A DNA stretch of 64,000 nucleotides from DAISVY01 sp036826635 (lineage in GTDB: Bacteria > Zixibacteria > MSB-5A5 > GN15 > FEB-12). Where the stretch lies: assembly GCA_036826635.1 (NCBI GenBank), contig DAISVY010000007.1, forward strand, positions 141,136 to 205,135. The letters run 5' to 3'. Each line of letters starts with the position of its first letter. Position 1 is the stretch's first letter. This document shows, in pieces, positions 16,737 through 26,957 of this stretch. The position numbers and the translations under genes are program-made. The notes under the pieces were generated by a model. The model made no database searches, was not told where the DNA came from, and saw only the letters and a program-made list of their open reading frames with translations.

Positions 16737-18878
16737 ATGTCAAGTAAAGTAGAATTGGAAGTCGGGGGTCGCACCCTGACGATTGAAACCGGTAAGCTCG
16801 CCAAGCAGGCCAACGGCGCGGTGACGGTGCGGTACGGTGATTCCATGGTTATTTCGACCGTCTGTGCCCAAAAAGAACCGCGGACTGGCTTTAATTTCTT
16901 CCCGCTGACCGTTGAGTATCGCGAGAAGCAGTATGCTGCGGGCAAAATTCCCGGTGGTTTTTTCAAGCGTGAAGGCCGACCGTCCGAGCGCGAGATTCTC
17001 TCGGCGCGGATTATTGATCGTCCTATCAGGCCCCTGTTCCCGGATGATTTCATGGGTGAAACCCAGTGCGTTAGTTATGTCATATCCCACGATCAGAAGA
17101 ATGACACCGACGTCCTGGCGCTGATTGGTACCTCGGCGGCTATCGCCGTTTCGGACGTCCCCATCAGCAAGACCGTGGCGGCCGTGCGCGTGGGCCGAAT
17201 CGACGGGCAATTGATTGTCAACCCGACCATTGAGCAACTGGACGATTGTGATCTTAAAATAACTATCGCGGGATCCGACGAGGGCATCACGATGGTTGAA
17301 GGTGGGGCCACTGAGGTATCCGAAGAAGACGTCATCGCGGCTTTGCAATTCGGACATGAATATATCCGACAGATCGTAGCCAAAATCGACGAACTCAAGG
17401 TCTCCTGTGGCAAGGAGAAATTCGAGTATGTCCCCGTGGCCGTGTCTGAAGAATTGTCCCGGCGCGTTACCGAGATAGTCGGTGCGAGGCTTGACGAACA
17501 AAACCACGTGGCCGACAAGGATACCCGCAAGAAAGCCAAACAGGCGATTGAGGATGAGGTGCTCGAGGCTCTGGCCGAGGAATTCCCGGACAGCGAACAG
17601 GAAATCAAGGATGTCATTCATAACCTTGACGCCGCTTCGATGCGTTCGATGATTCTCAGGGAGAAGAAACGTATCGACGGCCGTGGTGTCGATGATATTC
17701 GCGATATAACCTGTGAACCTGGTTTGTTGCCCCGGACGCACGGTTCCGCGTTGTTTACGCGTGGACAGACGCAGGCGCTGGTGGCGGTGACTCTCGGAAC
17801 CAAGATCGATGAGCAACGGCTCGATGATCTCGACGGGGAATCGACCAAGAGCTATATGCTGCACTACAATTTCCCTCCGTTTTGTACCGGGGAAGCCAAG
17901 CCTATTCGGGGAACGTCCCGTCGTGAGATCGGTCATGGCAATTTGGCCGAGCGTGCCCTGCAGCCGGTTATTCCCAACGAAACGAGTTTCCCGTACACTG
18001 TGCGTATCGTTTCAGATATCATGGAATCCAATGGGTCGTCGTCGATGGCCTCCGTGTGTGGCGGTTCGCTGGCCCTGATGGATGCCGGTGTACCGATCAA
18101 GACGTCGGTGGCCGGAATAGCCATGGGGTTGATTAAATCCGAAGACGACGTGGTCATCCTTACCGATATTCTCGGTGACGAAGATCATTTCGGCGACATG
18201 GATTTCAAGGTGGCCGGGACGCGCGAAGGCATCACGGCCATTCAGATGGATATCAAGATAAGCGGTCTGGATATCGAGACCATGCGTCAGGCCCTGCAAA
18301 AGGCGAACAACGCACGAATCAGGATTCTCGATATCATGGATGCCACCCTGCCGAAACATCGCGATCAGCTTTCCGAGTATGCTCCGAGAATTATTACTAT
18401 TCGGATCAACCCGGCCAAGATCGGCGATGTGATCGGCCCCGGCGGCAAGATTATCCGGGGTATTGTCGAGGAAACTGGCGCCAAGATCGATATCGATGAT
18501 GATGGTACGGTGTTGATCGCTTCCACCGACGGTGAAGCCGGCCGAGCTGCTTTGGCTCGCATTGAGGCCATTGTCGAGGAGCCCGAACTCAACAAGGTTT
18601 ACAACGGTATCGTTCGAAGGATTACCGACTTTGGAGCTTTTGTCGAGATTTTACCCGGAACCGACGGTTTGGTACATATTTCGGAGCTTGCCGTCGAACG
18701 TGTGGCTAAGGTCGAAGACATTTGCAAAGTGGGTGATCGCATGGAGGTCAAGGTCATCAATATCGATGCCGACGGTCGGGTGCGCTTGTCGCGTCGGGCC
18801 TTGTTGACCGATGAACCCCCCCCGCCGCCGCGTCCGAGAAACGGCGGTGGCAATAACAGGCGTCGAGTCCGGCGTTAG
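16737..18878 (+). CDS. pnp: Polyribonucleotide nucleotidyltransferase (PNPase)
   Basis: This 713-residue phosphorolytic 3'-5' exoribonuclease contains two RNase PH-like domains (first about 1-230; second from about 315 with RGQTQALVAVTLGT and FPPFCTGEAKPIRGTSRRE). An alpha-helical linker lies between them, followed by a KH domain (IGPGGKIIRGIVEETG), an S1 domain (GIVRRITDFGAFVEILPGTDG) and a short Gly/Arg-rich tail. The second core retains the DILGDEDHFGDMDFKVAG active-site segment. The AGGAG (16729-16733) is unusually close, three bases from the ATG, which might reduce initiation unless coupled to rpsO. Confidence 0.97.
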   Translation: MSSKVELEVGGRTLTIETGKLAKQANGAVTVRYGDSMVISTVCAQKEPRTGFNFFPLTVEYREKQYAAGKIPGGFFKREGRPSEREILSARIIDRPIRPLFPDDFMGETQCVSYVISHDQKNDTDVLALIGTSAAIAVSDVPISKTVAAVRVGRIDGQLIVNPTIEQLDDCDLKITIAGSDEGITMVEGGATEVSEEDVIAALQFGHEYIRQIVAKIDELKVSCGKEKFEYVPVAVSEELSRRVTEIVGARLDEQNHVADKDTRKKAKQAIEDEVLEALAEEFPDSEQEIKDVIHNLDAASMRSMILREKKRIDGRGVDDIRDITCEPGLLPRTHGSALFTRGQTQALVAVTLGTKIDEQRLDDLDGESTKSYMLHYNFPPFCTGEAKPIRGTSRREIGHGNLAERALQPVIPNETSFPYTVRIVSDIMESNGSSSMASVCGGSLALMDAGVPIKTSVAGIAMGLIKSEDDVVILTDILGDEDHFGDMDFKVAGTREGITAIQMDIKISGLDIETMRQALQKANNARIRILDIMDATLPKHRDQLSEYAPRIITIRINPAKIGDVIGPGGKIIRGIVEETGAKIDIDDDGTVLIASTDGEAGRAALARIEAIVEEPELNKVYNGIVRRITDFGAFVEILPGTDGLVHISELAVERVAKVEDICKVGDRMEVKVINIDADGRVRLSRRALLTDEPPPPPRPRNGGGNNRRRVRR

Positions 18879-18883
18879 AAACA

Positions 18884-20182
18884 GTGAGTGGTCCTGAAAT
18901 GGGGCTGAAAAAAGGAAGCGCCGGTTCGGATCGTCATCCGGTCCGTAAAACGACTCTGCGAAACGGTGTGAGGGTGGTCAGTGAATGGCTGCCCTCGGTT
19001 CGTTCTATTGCTCTCGGTGTCTGGGTGGGGGCCGGTTCCCGCTATGAGAAACCGGAAGAGAGCGGGCTTTCGCATTTTATCGAGCATCTCGTTTTCAAGG
19101 GGACCAAACGGCGCGATGCCCGACAGATAGCCCAGGCACTCGAGTCGCTCGGGGGCTCTCTCAATGCCTTTACCTCGCGTGAGCACACCTGTTATATCGC
19201 GCGTGTTCTGGACGAACATCTGCCGCAGGCGGTTGATGTTCTGGCCGATATCGTTTGTCATGCCACCTTTACTCCCACCAACATGAACCGCGAGCGTCTG
19301 GTTATTTGCGAAGAAATCAAGGAATCATTAGACAGTCCGGCCGATTACATTCACGATATTTTTGCCCGTGCTTTCTGGGGTGAACATCCGCTCGGTCAGC
19401 CTATTATGGGCTTTCAGGAAACGGTCATGTCGATTCCCCGACGGACCCTTCGGGCCTTTATCGACAGGCATTACCGTGCCCGTTCGGTGGTCATAGCGGC
19501 CAGCGGTTCGATATCACACGACCGTCTGGTCAAGCTGGTGCGCGACCATTTCAGTTTCGACGCCGGGGCTTCGGAGCCACCCCTGCCGGCCAATCGGATA
19601 AACGCGGATCGTGTCGTAATCAAACCCGACGATAACAGCCAAACTCAATTCTGTCTCGGTTTCCCGGGCCTGGCCTACCGTGACCTTCGCAAAATGGGCA
19701 TGATGGTCATGACCTCTTATCTGGGCGGCGGGATGTCCTCGGTTCTTTTCCAGAAGATAAGAGAACAGCGCGGCTTGGCCTATTCGGTTTACAGTTTTCA
19801 TGATTTCTTTCAGGACTTCGGGGTGTTCGGGGTGTATCTGGGGACCGACCGCAGTCACCTTGAGCAGGCATATGATGTGATCATGACCGAGTGCCGACGA
19901 CTGAAACGCAGGAAAATGAGTGCCAGTGACCTGCATCAGGTTAAGGCTCAGATTAAGGGTAACCTTACGTTGGGCATGGAGTCCACGGTCAATCGCATGA
20001 ACCGCCTGGGAAGAATGGAAATGATGATCGGGCAATACGTCCCGCTGGAGGCGACCATGGAAGCGGTAGACAAAGTTACCGCCGCCGAGATTGCCGAACT
20101 GGCCAATCTGGTTTTCGATGATGACCGTATCACTCTTGCGGTCCTGGGCCCGGTTGAGGAAAACACTTTTGCCGGCATATGA
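18884..20182 (+). CDS. M16 family zinc peptidase (processing-peptidase type)
   Basis: The protein has 432 residues and two M16-type halves. The inverted zinc motif HFIEH (His64, Glu67, His68) is intact and a distal Glu lies in the RLVICEEIKES segment, so the enzyme is predicted active. The second half contains YLGGGMSSVLFQKIREQRGLAYSVYS-type sequence with the conserved Arg/Tyr substrate-binding residues. No signal peptide is seen. Relatives downstream of pnp are frequent in many bacteria; substrates are unknown here. GTG 18884, five bases after the pnp stop, is used, with ATG 18899 as an alternative. Its 3' end overlaps the next gene. Confidence 0.92.
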   Translation: MSGPEMGLKKGSAGSDRHPVRKTTLRNGVRVVSEWLPSVRSIALGVWVGAGSRYEKPEESGLSHFIEHLVFKGTKRRDARQIAQALESLGGSLNAFTSREHTCYIARVLDEHLPQAVDVLADIVCHATFTPTNMNRERLVICEEIKESLDSPADYIHDIFARAFWGEHPLGQPIMGFQETVMSIPRRTLRAFIDRHYRARSVVIAASGSISHDRLVKLVRDHFSFDAGASEPPLPANRINADRVVIKPDDNSQTQFCLGFPGLAYRDLRKMGMMVMTSYLGGGMSSVLFQKIREQRGLAYSVYSFHDFFQDFGVFGVYLGTDRSHLEQAYDVIMTECRRLKRRKMSASDLHQVKAQIKGNLTLGMESTVNRMNRLGRMEMMIGQYVPLEATMEAVDKVTAAEIAELANLVFDDDRITLAVLGPVEENTFAGI

Positions 20183-20981
20183 GAGTCCCAATAGTGCTTC
20201 CGAGGCGACAACATCCCCGCCTGTAATTTTGACTTTTCACAAGATTTGCCCGGGGTTTAGTTTTGGTTCTACCAATTTTTCTCCGCGACGTTTCCGCCGT
20301 CTTCTGCTTTTTCTGACCCAAACAGGTTTTTGTCTGACCGATTGCAATAACGCCCGGTCGGGGGAGAAGCCGAAAAGATTGGTCCTCAGTTTCGACGACG
20401 GTTACCAACATCTGGCCGAAGTGCTGCCACCGCTCATGTCCGAGTTCGAGTTTGTCCCGATTGTATTTATGCCGACGGCCTGGATCGGAAAAGGAAACCG
20501 CTGGGACTACAGCTACCGGCTTCGGCCGATGCGCCATCTGGAACGGGGTGCTGTTCGTGAACTTGCGGCTCTCGGCGTTGAATTCGGATCGCATGGCCAT
20601 TCGCATATCGATCTGACGTCCTGTCCTCCGGACGTTTTACGGCAGGAGCTGGACTATTCCCGAAAAGTGCTTGAGGATATTACCGGATCGCAGGTTGGCG
20701 CAATAAGTTACCCTTTCGGTCGATACGATACACGGGTGCTGGCGGCGGTTGCCGAGGCCGGGTTCTCCCGGGGGTACACTATGGATTTCCCCGCTTCGGA
20801 TGATTCATCTCTGGCTATGGGACGAGTGGCTGTCTATGGGTACGATACGCATCTGAGTGTTCGTCGCAAACTGACCCCGAATCGACTGCAACGGCTTGAA
20901 TACCTCAAGGTGCGCCTGACCAATCGTTTGTCGGCGGGCACGGTTCTTCTTAATCGGCTGCGCGGCACTTCCCAACCGTAA
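20169..20981 (+). CDS. Polysaccharide deacetylase (NodB-like) family protein
   Basis: The NodB-homology motifs are visible: LVLSFDDGY (metal-binding Asp pair), HGHSHIDL (two metal-binding His) and a YPFGRYD motif. Such enzymes remove acetyl or related groups from cell-wall or lipid-linked sugars. The frame has no nearby ATG outside the M16 gene. TTG 20169 is proposed because GAGGA (20156-20160) lies eight bases ahead and it overlaps the M16 stop, giving 270 residues. ATG codons at 20118 or 20121 are alternatives. No signal peptide is obvious. It seems to be the last gene of the long operon. Confidence 0.82.
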   Translation: MPAYESPNSASEATTSPPVILTFHKICPGFSFGSTNFSPRRFRRLLLFLTQTGFCLTDCNNARSGEKPKRLVLSFDDGYQHLAEVLPPLMSEFEFVPIVFMPTAWIGKGNRWDYSYRLRPMRHLERGAVRELAALGVEFGSHGHSHIDLTSCPPDVLRQELDYSRKVLEDITGSQVGAISYPFGRYDTRVLAAVAEAGFSRGYTMDFPASDDSSLAMGRVAVYGYDTHLSVRRKLTPNRLQRLEYLKVRLTNRLSAGTVLLNRLRGTSQP

Positions 20982-21011
20982 ACGCCGGCCAAAGGTCCGA
21001 ACTTAAAAGGG

Positions 21012-21040
21012 TTGCCAATCTTCCGATAATGTGATAAAAT
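21012..21040 (+). promoter_or_regulatory. leuS promoter
   Basis: TTGCCA (21012-21017), a 17-base spacer and TAAAAT (21035-21040) match a housekeeping promoter closely, giving a leader of about 28 bases before the leuS ATG. Confidence 0.65.
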
Positions 21041-21074
21041 TGCGCTCTGGTATTCAGAAACAGGACGGCAGGTT

Positions 21075-23573
21075 ATGGCGGACAATGCAAAAATGATTCC
21101 GAAATATGATTTTACGAAAATCGAGAACAAGTGGCAGGCACGCTGGGACGAGGAGCAGCTTTTCCATTGCGGCGATCTGAGCGAAGCCGAGAAGAAATTC
21201 TACATGCTGGTCATGTTCGCCTATCCGTCCGGCGATATTCACATGGGGCATTTCCGCAACTATATCATCGGTGACGCGGTGGCCCGGCGACAGATGATGT
21301 TGGGTAAGAAAGTGCTTCATCCGTTCGGCTGGGACGCTTTCGGTCTGCCGGCCGAACGGGCGGCTATCCAGCGCGGTATTCATCCCGAGGTTTGGACTAA
21401 GGATAATATCGCTGTTTCCCGCAGGACCTTACAGAAGGTGGGTATTTCCTACGACTGGTCGCGCGAGGTGTCTTCATGTGACCCGGAATACTACAAATGG
21501 ACCCAGTGGATGTTTATCCAGCTTTTCAAAAAGGGACTGGCCTATCGCAAACGGGGATTCGTCAACTGGTGTCCCGAGGACAAAACCGTTCTGGCCAACG
21601 AACAGGTTAAAGACGGCCGTTGCGAGCGCTGCGGTACGCTGGTGGAGAAAAAAGACCAGGTTCAGTGGTATTTCAGAATAACTGATTACGCCGACCGCCT
21701 GATAGACGATCTGGACAAGCTGCCGGGCTGGCCGGATAACGTCAAGACCATGCAAAAAGAGTGGATCGGTCGCTCGCATGGACTGGAAATCGATTTCGTT
21801 ATCGAGCATACCGGCGAGAAACTGCCGATTTTCACCACCCGGCCGGACACGATCTACGGTGTCACGTTCATGGCCATATCGCCCGAGGCCGAGCTTCTGG
21901 ATCGGTTGGGGATTGAAGGAGAATATGCCGAGAAGGTCGCTCAGTACAAGAAACTGGCGGCCGGTCGTTCGGACATCGAACGGGCTGCCGTTACCGACGA
22001 CAAGGACGGTGTTTTTACCGGGCGATACGCGATAAACCCATATAATGGTGAGAAAGTACAACTCTGGGTCGCGGATTATGTCCTGGCTGGCTATGGCACC
22101 GGGGCGGTAATGGCTGTTCCGGCTCACGACACGCGCGATTTCGCCTTTGCCCGCAAATATGATATCCCGATCCGGGTCGTGATTCATCCCGACAAGAATA
22201 CCGGTTTGGACGCCGCAACCATGGACGAGGCCTATGTGGATTATGGCCCGATGGTCAATTCGGACAAGTTCAATGGTCTCAGCGGCAAAGAAGCTATCGG
22301 GGCCGTATCTGATTACGCCGAGAGTGAAGGTATCGGACGCCGGAAGGTGAATTACAAGCTCAAAGACTGGTCAATCTCGCGGCAGCGCTACTGGGGCTGT
22401 CCGATTCCGATAATTCATTGTGAAAAATGCGGGCCGGTCGCGGTCGATCAGGCCGATCTGCCGGTTTTGCTGCCACAGGTTAAGGACTATCACCCGAAAG
22501 GCCGGTCGCCCCTGGCCGATGTTTCCGAATACATGAATGTGAAATGTCCGAAATGCGGGGGAGAGGCGCACCGCGATCCTGACACTATGGATACGTTCGT
22601 GTGCTCGTCGTGGTATTTCCTGCGCTATATTGACCCGAAAAACGATGAGCAGCCGTACGACAAAACCCAGGCCAATCGCTGGATGCCGATTGACTTGTAT
22701 GTCGGCGGTGTCACTCACGCCACCGGGCACCTTATTTATTTCCGTTTCTTTACCAAGTTCCTGCATGATATCGGTTGGCTTGACTGCGATGAGCCGGCCA
22801 CGCAATTGTTTAATCACGGGATGGTAATGGACAAAAACGGCGAGGTCATGTCGAAATCGAAAGGCAACGTGGTCTCGCCTATGTCACTGATCGAAACACG
22901 AGGATGCGATATCACGCGGCTGGCCATGTTTTTCACGGCCCCGTCGGAACGTCCGGTTCTGTGGAATGACGATACCCTGTCCGGAGTAGAGAAATTCGCT
23001 GCCTCGAAGCTATATAATGTTGTCAGTGAGTATCGCGGCAGTCAGCCGGACTTAAAGCAATACTTTAAGCGTTCGAATCTGTCCGATTATGAACGCACAA
23101 TCTACGTGAAGCTAAACCAAACCGTTAAACGGGTCACGGAAGGTTTTGAGCGGCTCCAGTTCAATACCGCGATCGCGTCGTTAATGGAGCTGGTGCGGGA
23201 TTATGAACCGTCGAAAATATCCAGCGATACCCTGAATGACCAGATCGTACTTAAGATAATCCAATTGATAGCCCCGCTGGCGCCTCATATGGCCGAGGAA
23301 ATGTGGGAATTGGTCGGTTTTGAGGAATCCGTATTCAAATCGTCATGGCCGGAATTCGATCCGGACGCTGTTATCGGCGACGAAGTCGAAATAGCCGTAC
23401 AGGTCAACGGAAAGCTGCGCGACAGCGTGTCGGTCCCGGCAGACGCCGATCAGGCCACGGTTGAACAAGCCGCTCTGGCAAGCGACAAGGTACAGAAGCA
23501 CATCGAAGGCAAGACCGTGGTAAAGAAAATCTTCGTCAAGGGGCGATTGCTCAATATCGTTGTGAAGGGTTAG
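21075..23573 (+). CDS. leuS: Leucine--tRNA ligase
   Basis: This 832-residue class I synthetase charges tRNA-Leu. The HIGH-type motif is HMGH (about residue 56) in YPSGDIHMGHFRNY, and the KMSKS-type motif is VMSKS (591-595). The editing (CP1) domain includes TTRPDTIYGVTFMAISP and the downstream GYGTGAVMAVPAHDTRD, whose Thr and Asp are conserved for hydrolysis of mischarged tRNA. Zinc-like CxxC pairs occur around residues 176-188 and 480. The usual GLPAENAAI reads GLPAERAAI, a minor difference. It has its own promoter and faces the convergent minus-strand carboxypeptidase gene; the 140-base gap between them shows no clear terminator. Confidence 0.97.
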   Translation: MADNAKMIPKYDFTKIENKWQARWDEEQLFHCGDLSEAEKKFYMLVMFAYPSGDIHMGHFRNYIIGDAVARRQMMLGKKVLHPFGWDAFGLPAERAAIQRGIHPEVWTKDNIAVSRRTLQKVGISYDWSREVSSCDPEYYKWTQWMFIQLFKKGLAYRKRGFVNWCPEDKTVLANEQVKDGRCERCGTLVEKKDQVQWYFRITDYADRLIDDLDKLPGWPDNVKTMQKEWIGRSHGLEIDFVIEHTGEKLPIFTTRPDTIYGVTFMAISPEAELLDRLGIEGEYAEKVAQYKKLAAGRSDIERAAVTDDKDGVFTGRYAINPYNGEKVQLWVADYVLAGYGTGAVMAVPAHDTRDFAFARKYDIPIRVVIHPDKNTGLDAATMDEAYVDYGPMVNSDKFNGLSGKEAIGAVSDYAESEGIGRRKVNYKLKDWSISRQRYWGCPIPIIHCEKCGPVAVDQADLPVLLPQVKDYHPKGRSPLADVSEYMNVKCPKCGGEAHRDPDTMDTFVCSSWYFLRYIDPKNDEQPYDKTQANRWMPIDLYVGGVTHATGHLIYFRFFTKFLHDIGWLDCDEPATQLFNHGMVMDKNGEVMSKSKGNVVSPMSLIETRGCDITRLAMFFTAPSERPVLWNDDTLSGVEKFAASKLYNVVSEYRGSQPDLKQYFKRSNLSDYERTIYVKLNQTVKRVTEGFERLQFNTAIASLMELVRDYEPSKISSDTLNDQIVLKIIQLIAPLAPHMAEEMWELVGFEESVFKSSWPEFDPDAVIGDEVEIAVQVNGKLRDSVSVPADADQATVEQAALASDKVQKHIEGKTVVKKIFVKGRLLNIVVKG

Positions 23574-23713
23574 AAAGGCACTTTCCCACAGGGATGGGTT
23601 TGGCTTTATATTGTATAGTTAACATAATATCTCTTCTGGGACATTGTTTGATGGGTAATATCTTATCCGGGGGCCATTCAGAACCTCTCCACTGCGGCTT
23701 TCATTTATTATAT

Positions 23714-24640
23714 CTATTGTGAAGCGAATTCCTGTTCCCGATCCAACTGCTTAAAGCCCCAGTCCAGCAGTTTGCGAGCTTCCCGGAATCTAAGCCGGTC
23801 TCCGGGAACACCCAGAACAACGGCGGTAAGATGTTTCCCCTGTTTGTTTTCAACTATGGTGGCCAAACAATAGTCGGCGGCCCGGATATATCCGGTTTTG
23901 CCGCTCAGGACATGATGACGTGAGTGGATTATCAGGTTGGTATTGGCCATCGGAACGGAGAGTCCCTTGCGGTTGACAACCTTACACTGATGGTGTTTTT
24001 CTGAGGTTATACGCGCGATCAACTCATAATCGTAGGCGTGATGAAGGATTCTGGCTACTTCGTGGGCTGTCGAGACGTTCCGGCTGTCGAGGCCGGTCGG
24101 TTCGACGAAGTGAGTATCTTTAAGGCCCAGCTTCTTCATTTTGAAATTCATCTCGCGGGCAAAATCCTCGATAGAGCCACAGGTAGCCCGAGCCAAAGCC
24201 CGTGCCGCGCGATTATCGGAGTTCATAAGGGCGGCATAAAGCAGGTCAAGGCGCGTCAGCTCATATCCTACGCGCAGGCGGGATCGTGACGAACGCCGGG
24301 CATCCTCGCGCGTGATTGCCTCGGTGCTGTCCAGATCGATACCTTTGTCCAGTACGACCATAGCGGTTACCAGCTTGCTGATGGAAGCGATGGGGCGAAC
24401 CTTGTCCGGATTCTTGGCGTACAGCACCTGGCCGTTATCGTAATCGACGAGCAGCGCCGATTTTAGATTGAGGTAAGGTGCTTTGGTCCTGACGTTGCTG
24501 AAATCAAGGTGGTAGACATTGCTTGCGGTCGTCTGTACCGGGCCGGGCGGCACCTCCAGAAAGTACACCGTGTTGGCCGAGAAAAAGACAAAAGCGGCCA
24601 GAAGCAACAGGACTTTCGGCAGTGTTTTCCGGTTGAACAT
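23714..24640 (-). CDS. D-alanyl-D-alanine carboxypeptidase (S11 family)
   Basis: This 308-residue penicillin-binding protein has an N-terminal membrane anchor or signal (residues 9-27). The catalytic triad of motifs is intact: SxxK at Ser86-Lys89 (SISK), SxN at Ser141-Asn143, and KTG at 248-250. It trims the terminal D-Ala of peptidoglycan stem peptides or acts as an endopeptidase (PBP7-like) in the periplasm. It is too short for the PBP5 C-terminal domain. It lies 21 bases after the ABC permease gene, with AGAGGA before its ATG, so it is likely cotranscribed with the transporter. Confidence 0.93.
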   Translation of the reverse strand: MFNRKTLPKVLLLLAAFVFFSANTVYFLEVPPGPVQTTASNVYHLDFSNVRTKAPYLNLKSALLVDYDNGQVLYAKNPDKVRPIASISKLVTAMVVLDKGIDLDSTEAITREDARRSSRSRLRVGYELTRLDLLYAALMNSDNRAARALARATCGSIEDFAREMNFKMKKLGLKDTHFVEPTGLDSRNVSTAHEVARILHHAYDYELIARITSEKHHQCKVVNRKGLSVPMANTNLIIHSRHHVLSGKTGYIRAADYCLATIVENKQGKHLTAVVLGVPGDRLRFREARKLLDWGFKQLDREQEFASQ

Positions 24641-24661
24641 TCCAGGTTCCTCTTCCCTGCT

Positions 24662-25978
24662 TTAGTATCGGCACCACTTGATAATTTCCGAAAGGGTCGG
24701 CCGTTTACCGTACATGAGAATGCCGACACGGAACACCCGCGCAACCAGCCAGATCAGCAGCAGGGTCGTGATAACCGCGATGATAAAGGCTATGGTGCCC
24801 TCCGCCACGATGCCGGAGAAAAGCGAATAGTCGGTTGCCGACGGGGCCACGAACACGATGCGCATGAGCATCATGGTCGGAGAGAAAAACGGTATGTATG
24901 AAAGCACCTGGGCCCAGGCTACGTAAGGATCCTGGGCTACCGCGGAAACCAGCATTACCGGCAGGATCAGCGAAATCGTGATCGGGAAAACGAAATTCTG
25001 TGCTTCCTTGTCACTGTTGACCAACGAGCCCACGAGGGCGAACAACGTCGAATACATTATATAACCGACGATGAAGAACAAGACAAAGAAGATCACAATT
25101 ACCGGATTGAACGCGATTTGACTGATCGATGGATCGATGGCAAACGATCCGGGACCGCTTGCGAGGAAAATAACCAGTCCGATCAGGATCCATATGGCCA
25201 CCTGGGTGAAGGCGGCCGCCCCCAGCCCCAGAACCTTGCCGAGCATCAACTGGAACGGTGTCACCGACGAAACCAGAACCTCCATAATGCGACTGGTCTT
25301 CTCTTCGATCACCGAGCGCATCATGACGGCCCCGTAACCGACCACCATCATATATACGAGCATGACGAAAATCAGGCCCGAGAACATTTTGATAACCGGG
25401 GAGATAGATTCCCCTTTCGTGTTTTTGATCTGCAGGTCAACCCCGGAAGTCAGGGCCAGAATCGAGTCAATCGGCAGGTTAACTTCCGAAAGCTTCAATC
25501 TATACGAAGCCAGCACGTTGGCGAGTCGGGCCTCGAAGCGTGCGATGGTTCTGAAATTATCGGAGTTGGTCACCAGGGCAAGATTACTGTCCGCCAGGTA
25601 TGCATTCGGTTTAATGACCAGGAAATACTTTATTCGTTTCTCGGCGATCTCGTTTGCCAGAGAATCATAAACCGAGGTGAAGTAAGCCGGCTCGTCGGTC
25701 GGTATGTTGAACACACTGTCGATCAGGAACATCGGATCATTTGTTCCGGGGAGTTTGTAGCGGTCGAGAGACTCGGCAAACTGCTCGCCGAAACCCAGTT
25801 CCCCGTTATCTATTACGGCCATGTGCTCCGCGACCGAGGTTTCTTTCATAGCCAGCATAGCCGGCAGGACCATGAAAGCGCTCATCAATAACGGCATGAG
25901 AATCAGGCCAATAACAAAAGACTTTTTCTTTACGACCTGGGCGTATTCGCGTTTGAAAATAACGAGAAACTTAGACAT
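24662..25978 (-). CDS. ABC-2 type transporter permease (NatB-like)
   Basis: The protein has 438 residues from ATG 25978, which follows GGGAGGA. An N-terminal transmembrane segment (about residues 20-42) precedes a large extracytoplasmic domain of some 140 residues. At least five further hydrophobic segments follow in the C-terminal half, the ABC2_membrane_3 architecture seen in sodium exporters and related efflux systems. The start overlaps the ATPase stop by eight bases, so the two proteins are translated together as one exporter. The substrate is unknown. Confidence 0.9.
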   Translation of the reverse strand: MSKFLVIFKREYAQVVKKKSFVIGLILMPLLMSAFMVLPAMLAMKETSVAEHMAVIDNGELGFGEQFAESLDRYKLPGTNDPMFLIDSVFNIPTDEPAYFTSVYDSLANEIAEKRIKYFLVIKPNAYLADSNLALVTNSDNFRTIARFEARLANVLASYRLKLSEVNLPIDSILALTSGVDLQIKNTKGESISPVIKMFSGLIFVMLVYMMVVGYGAVMMRSVIEEKTSRIMEVLVSSVTPFQLMLGKVLGLGAAAFTQVAIWILIGLVIFLASGPGSFAIDPSISQIAFNPVIVIFFVLFFIVGYIMYSTLFALVGSLVNSDKEAQNFVFPITISLILPVMLVSAVAQDPYVAWAQVLSYIPFFSPTMMLMRIVFVAPSATDYSLFSGIVAEGTIAFIIAVITTLLLIWLVARVFRVGILMYGKRPTLSEIIKWCRY

Positions 25979-26903
25979 TAGCCGGTCCTCCCTTCTGGTT
26001 AAGGGTGGCAGGATCAACTTTGGCCATATCTATGAAGATATTGTACAGCGACGGTTCCATGAGTTCGAAGCGGCGCACTTTGACTTTCTCTACCAGGGCC
26101 TTGAGTATTATTTCGGGATCGGCCCCGTCGGCGAGTGCGATTTCGAGATAATTGTTGAACTCGGTTACTCCCTTGACACTTTCAACGGAGCGCAGAAAGG
26201 CCCCGTCACCTTCCATCTCCACCTGTATCGTGTTCTTGCCGAATTTGGCTTTCACTTCCGCGAGTTTACCGTCTATGACCTTTTTCCCCCGGGATATCAT
26301 GCAGATATAATCACACAACTTCTCGGCCTGTTCCATGACGTGGGTCGAAAAGAGAATGGTCTTGCCGGCCCGTTTCTGTTCCAGCAGGACATCTTTGATA
26401 AGCTCGATATTTACCGGGTCCAGGCCGGAGAAAAGCTCGTCGAGGATAACGATATCGGGCTCGTGCAGCAGGGTGGTGATGAACTGTAGTTTCTGTGCCA
26501 TTCCTTTGGACAGCTCTTCCACCTTGCGATGCTTATATTCCAGCAGGCCCATTCTTTGCAGCCAAGTGTCCATCCGTTCGTTGGCTTTCGAAGCCGGGTA
26601 GCTCTTGAGTTCCGCCATGTAAGCGAGGATTTCGCGGACGGTCATTTTTTTGTACAGTCCCCGTTCTTCGGGCAGATACCCCACGCGGTTTTTGAACGAC
26701 TCGTCAATCTTGCGACCATCGAATGTAACTTCCCCTGAGTCGGGTGCGATGATGTTCATTATCATCCTTATCGTGGTCGTTTTTCCGGCTCCGTTGGGGC
26801 CGATGATGCCGTAGATACTCCCCTGTGGCACCTCCAGCGAGAGGTTGTCCACGGCCACTTTGGCATCGTACTGCTTGCGGATGTTATCGAGTTTCAGAAA
26901 CAT
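25971..26903 (-). CDS. ABC transporter ATP-binding protein (NatA-like)
   Basis: This 310-residue ATPase has Walker A GPNGAGKTT (about 36-44), a signature reading LSKGMAQK rather than LSGGQ, Walker B IVILDELFSGLDP and the switch His in STHVMEQ. The C-terminal 80 residues match the DUF4162-type extension found in this exporter subfamily. It energises the adjacent membrane protein. The gene begins after GAGGTG and heads a minus-strand unit ATPase-permease-carboxypeptidase. Confidence 0.94.
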   Translation of the reverse strand: MFLKLDNIRKQYDAKVAVDNLSLEVPQGSIYGIIGPNGAGKTTTIRMIMNIIAPDSGEVTFDGRKIDESFKNRVGYLPEERGLYKKMTVREILAYMAELKSYPASKANERMDTWLQRMGLLEYKHRKVEELSKGMAQKLQFITTLLHEPDIVILDELFSGLDPVNIELIKDVLLEQKRAGKTILFSTHVMEQAEKLCDYICMISRGKKVIDGKLAEVKAKFGKNTIQVEMEGDGAFLRSVESVKGVTEFNNYLEIALADGADPEIILKALVEKVKVRRFELMEPSLYNIFIDMAKVDPATLNQKGGPANV

Positions 26904-26957
26904 GTATAAAGCACCTCACGAAGGCGTCAATATCCTTTCGTACTTACTTTCAGTCAA

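Noticed and set aside
23574..23713. Terminator between convergent leuS and carboxypeptidase genes
   Set aside because: The region is AT-rich but I found no stable hairpin with a T tract on either strand.
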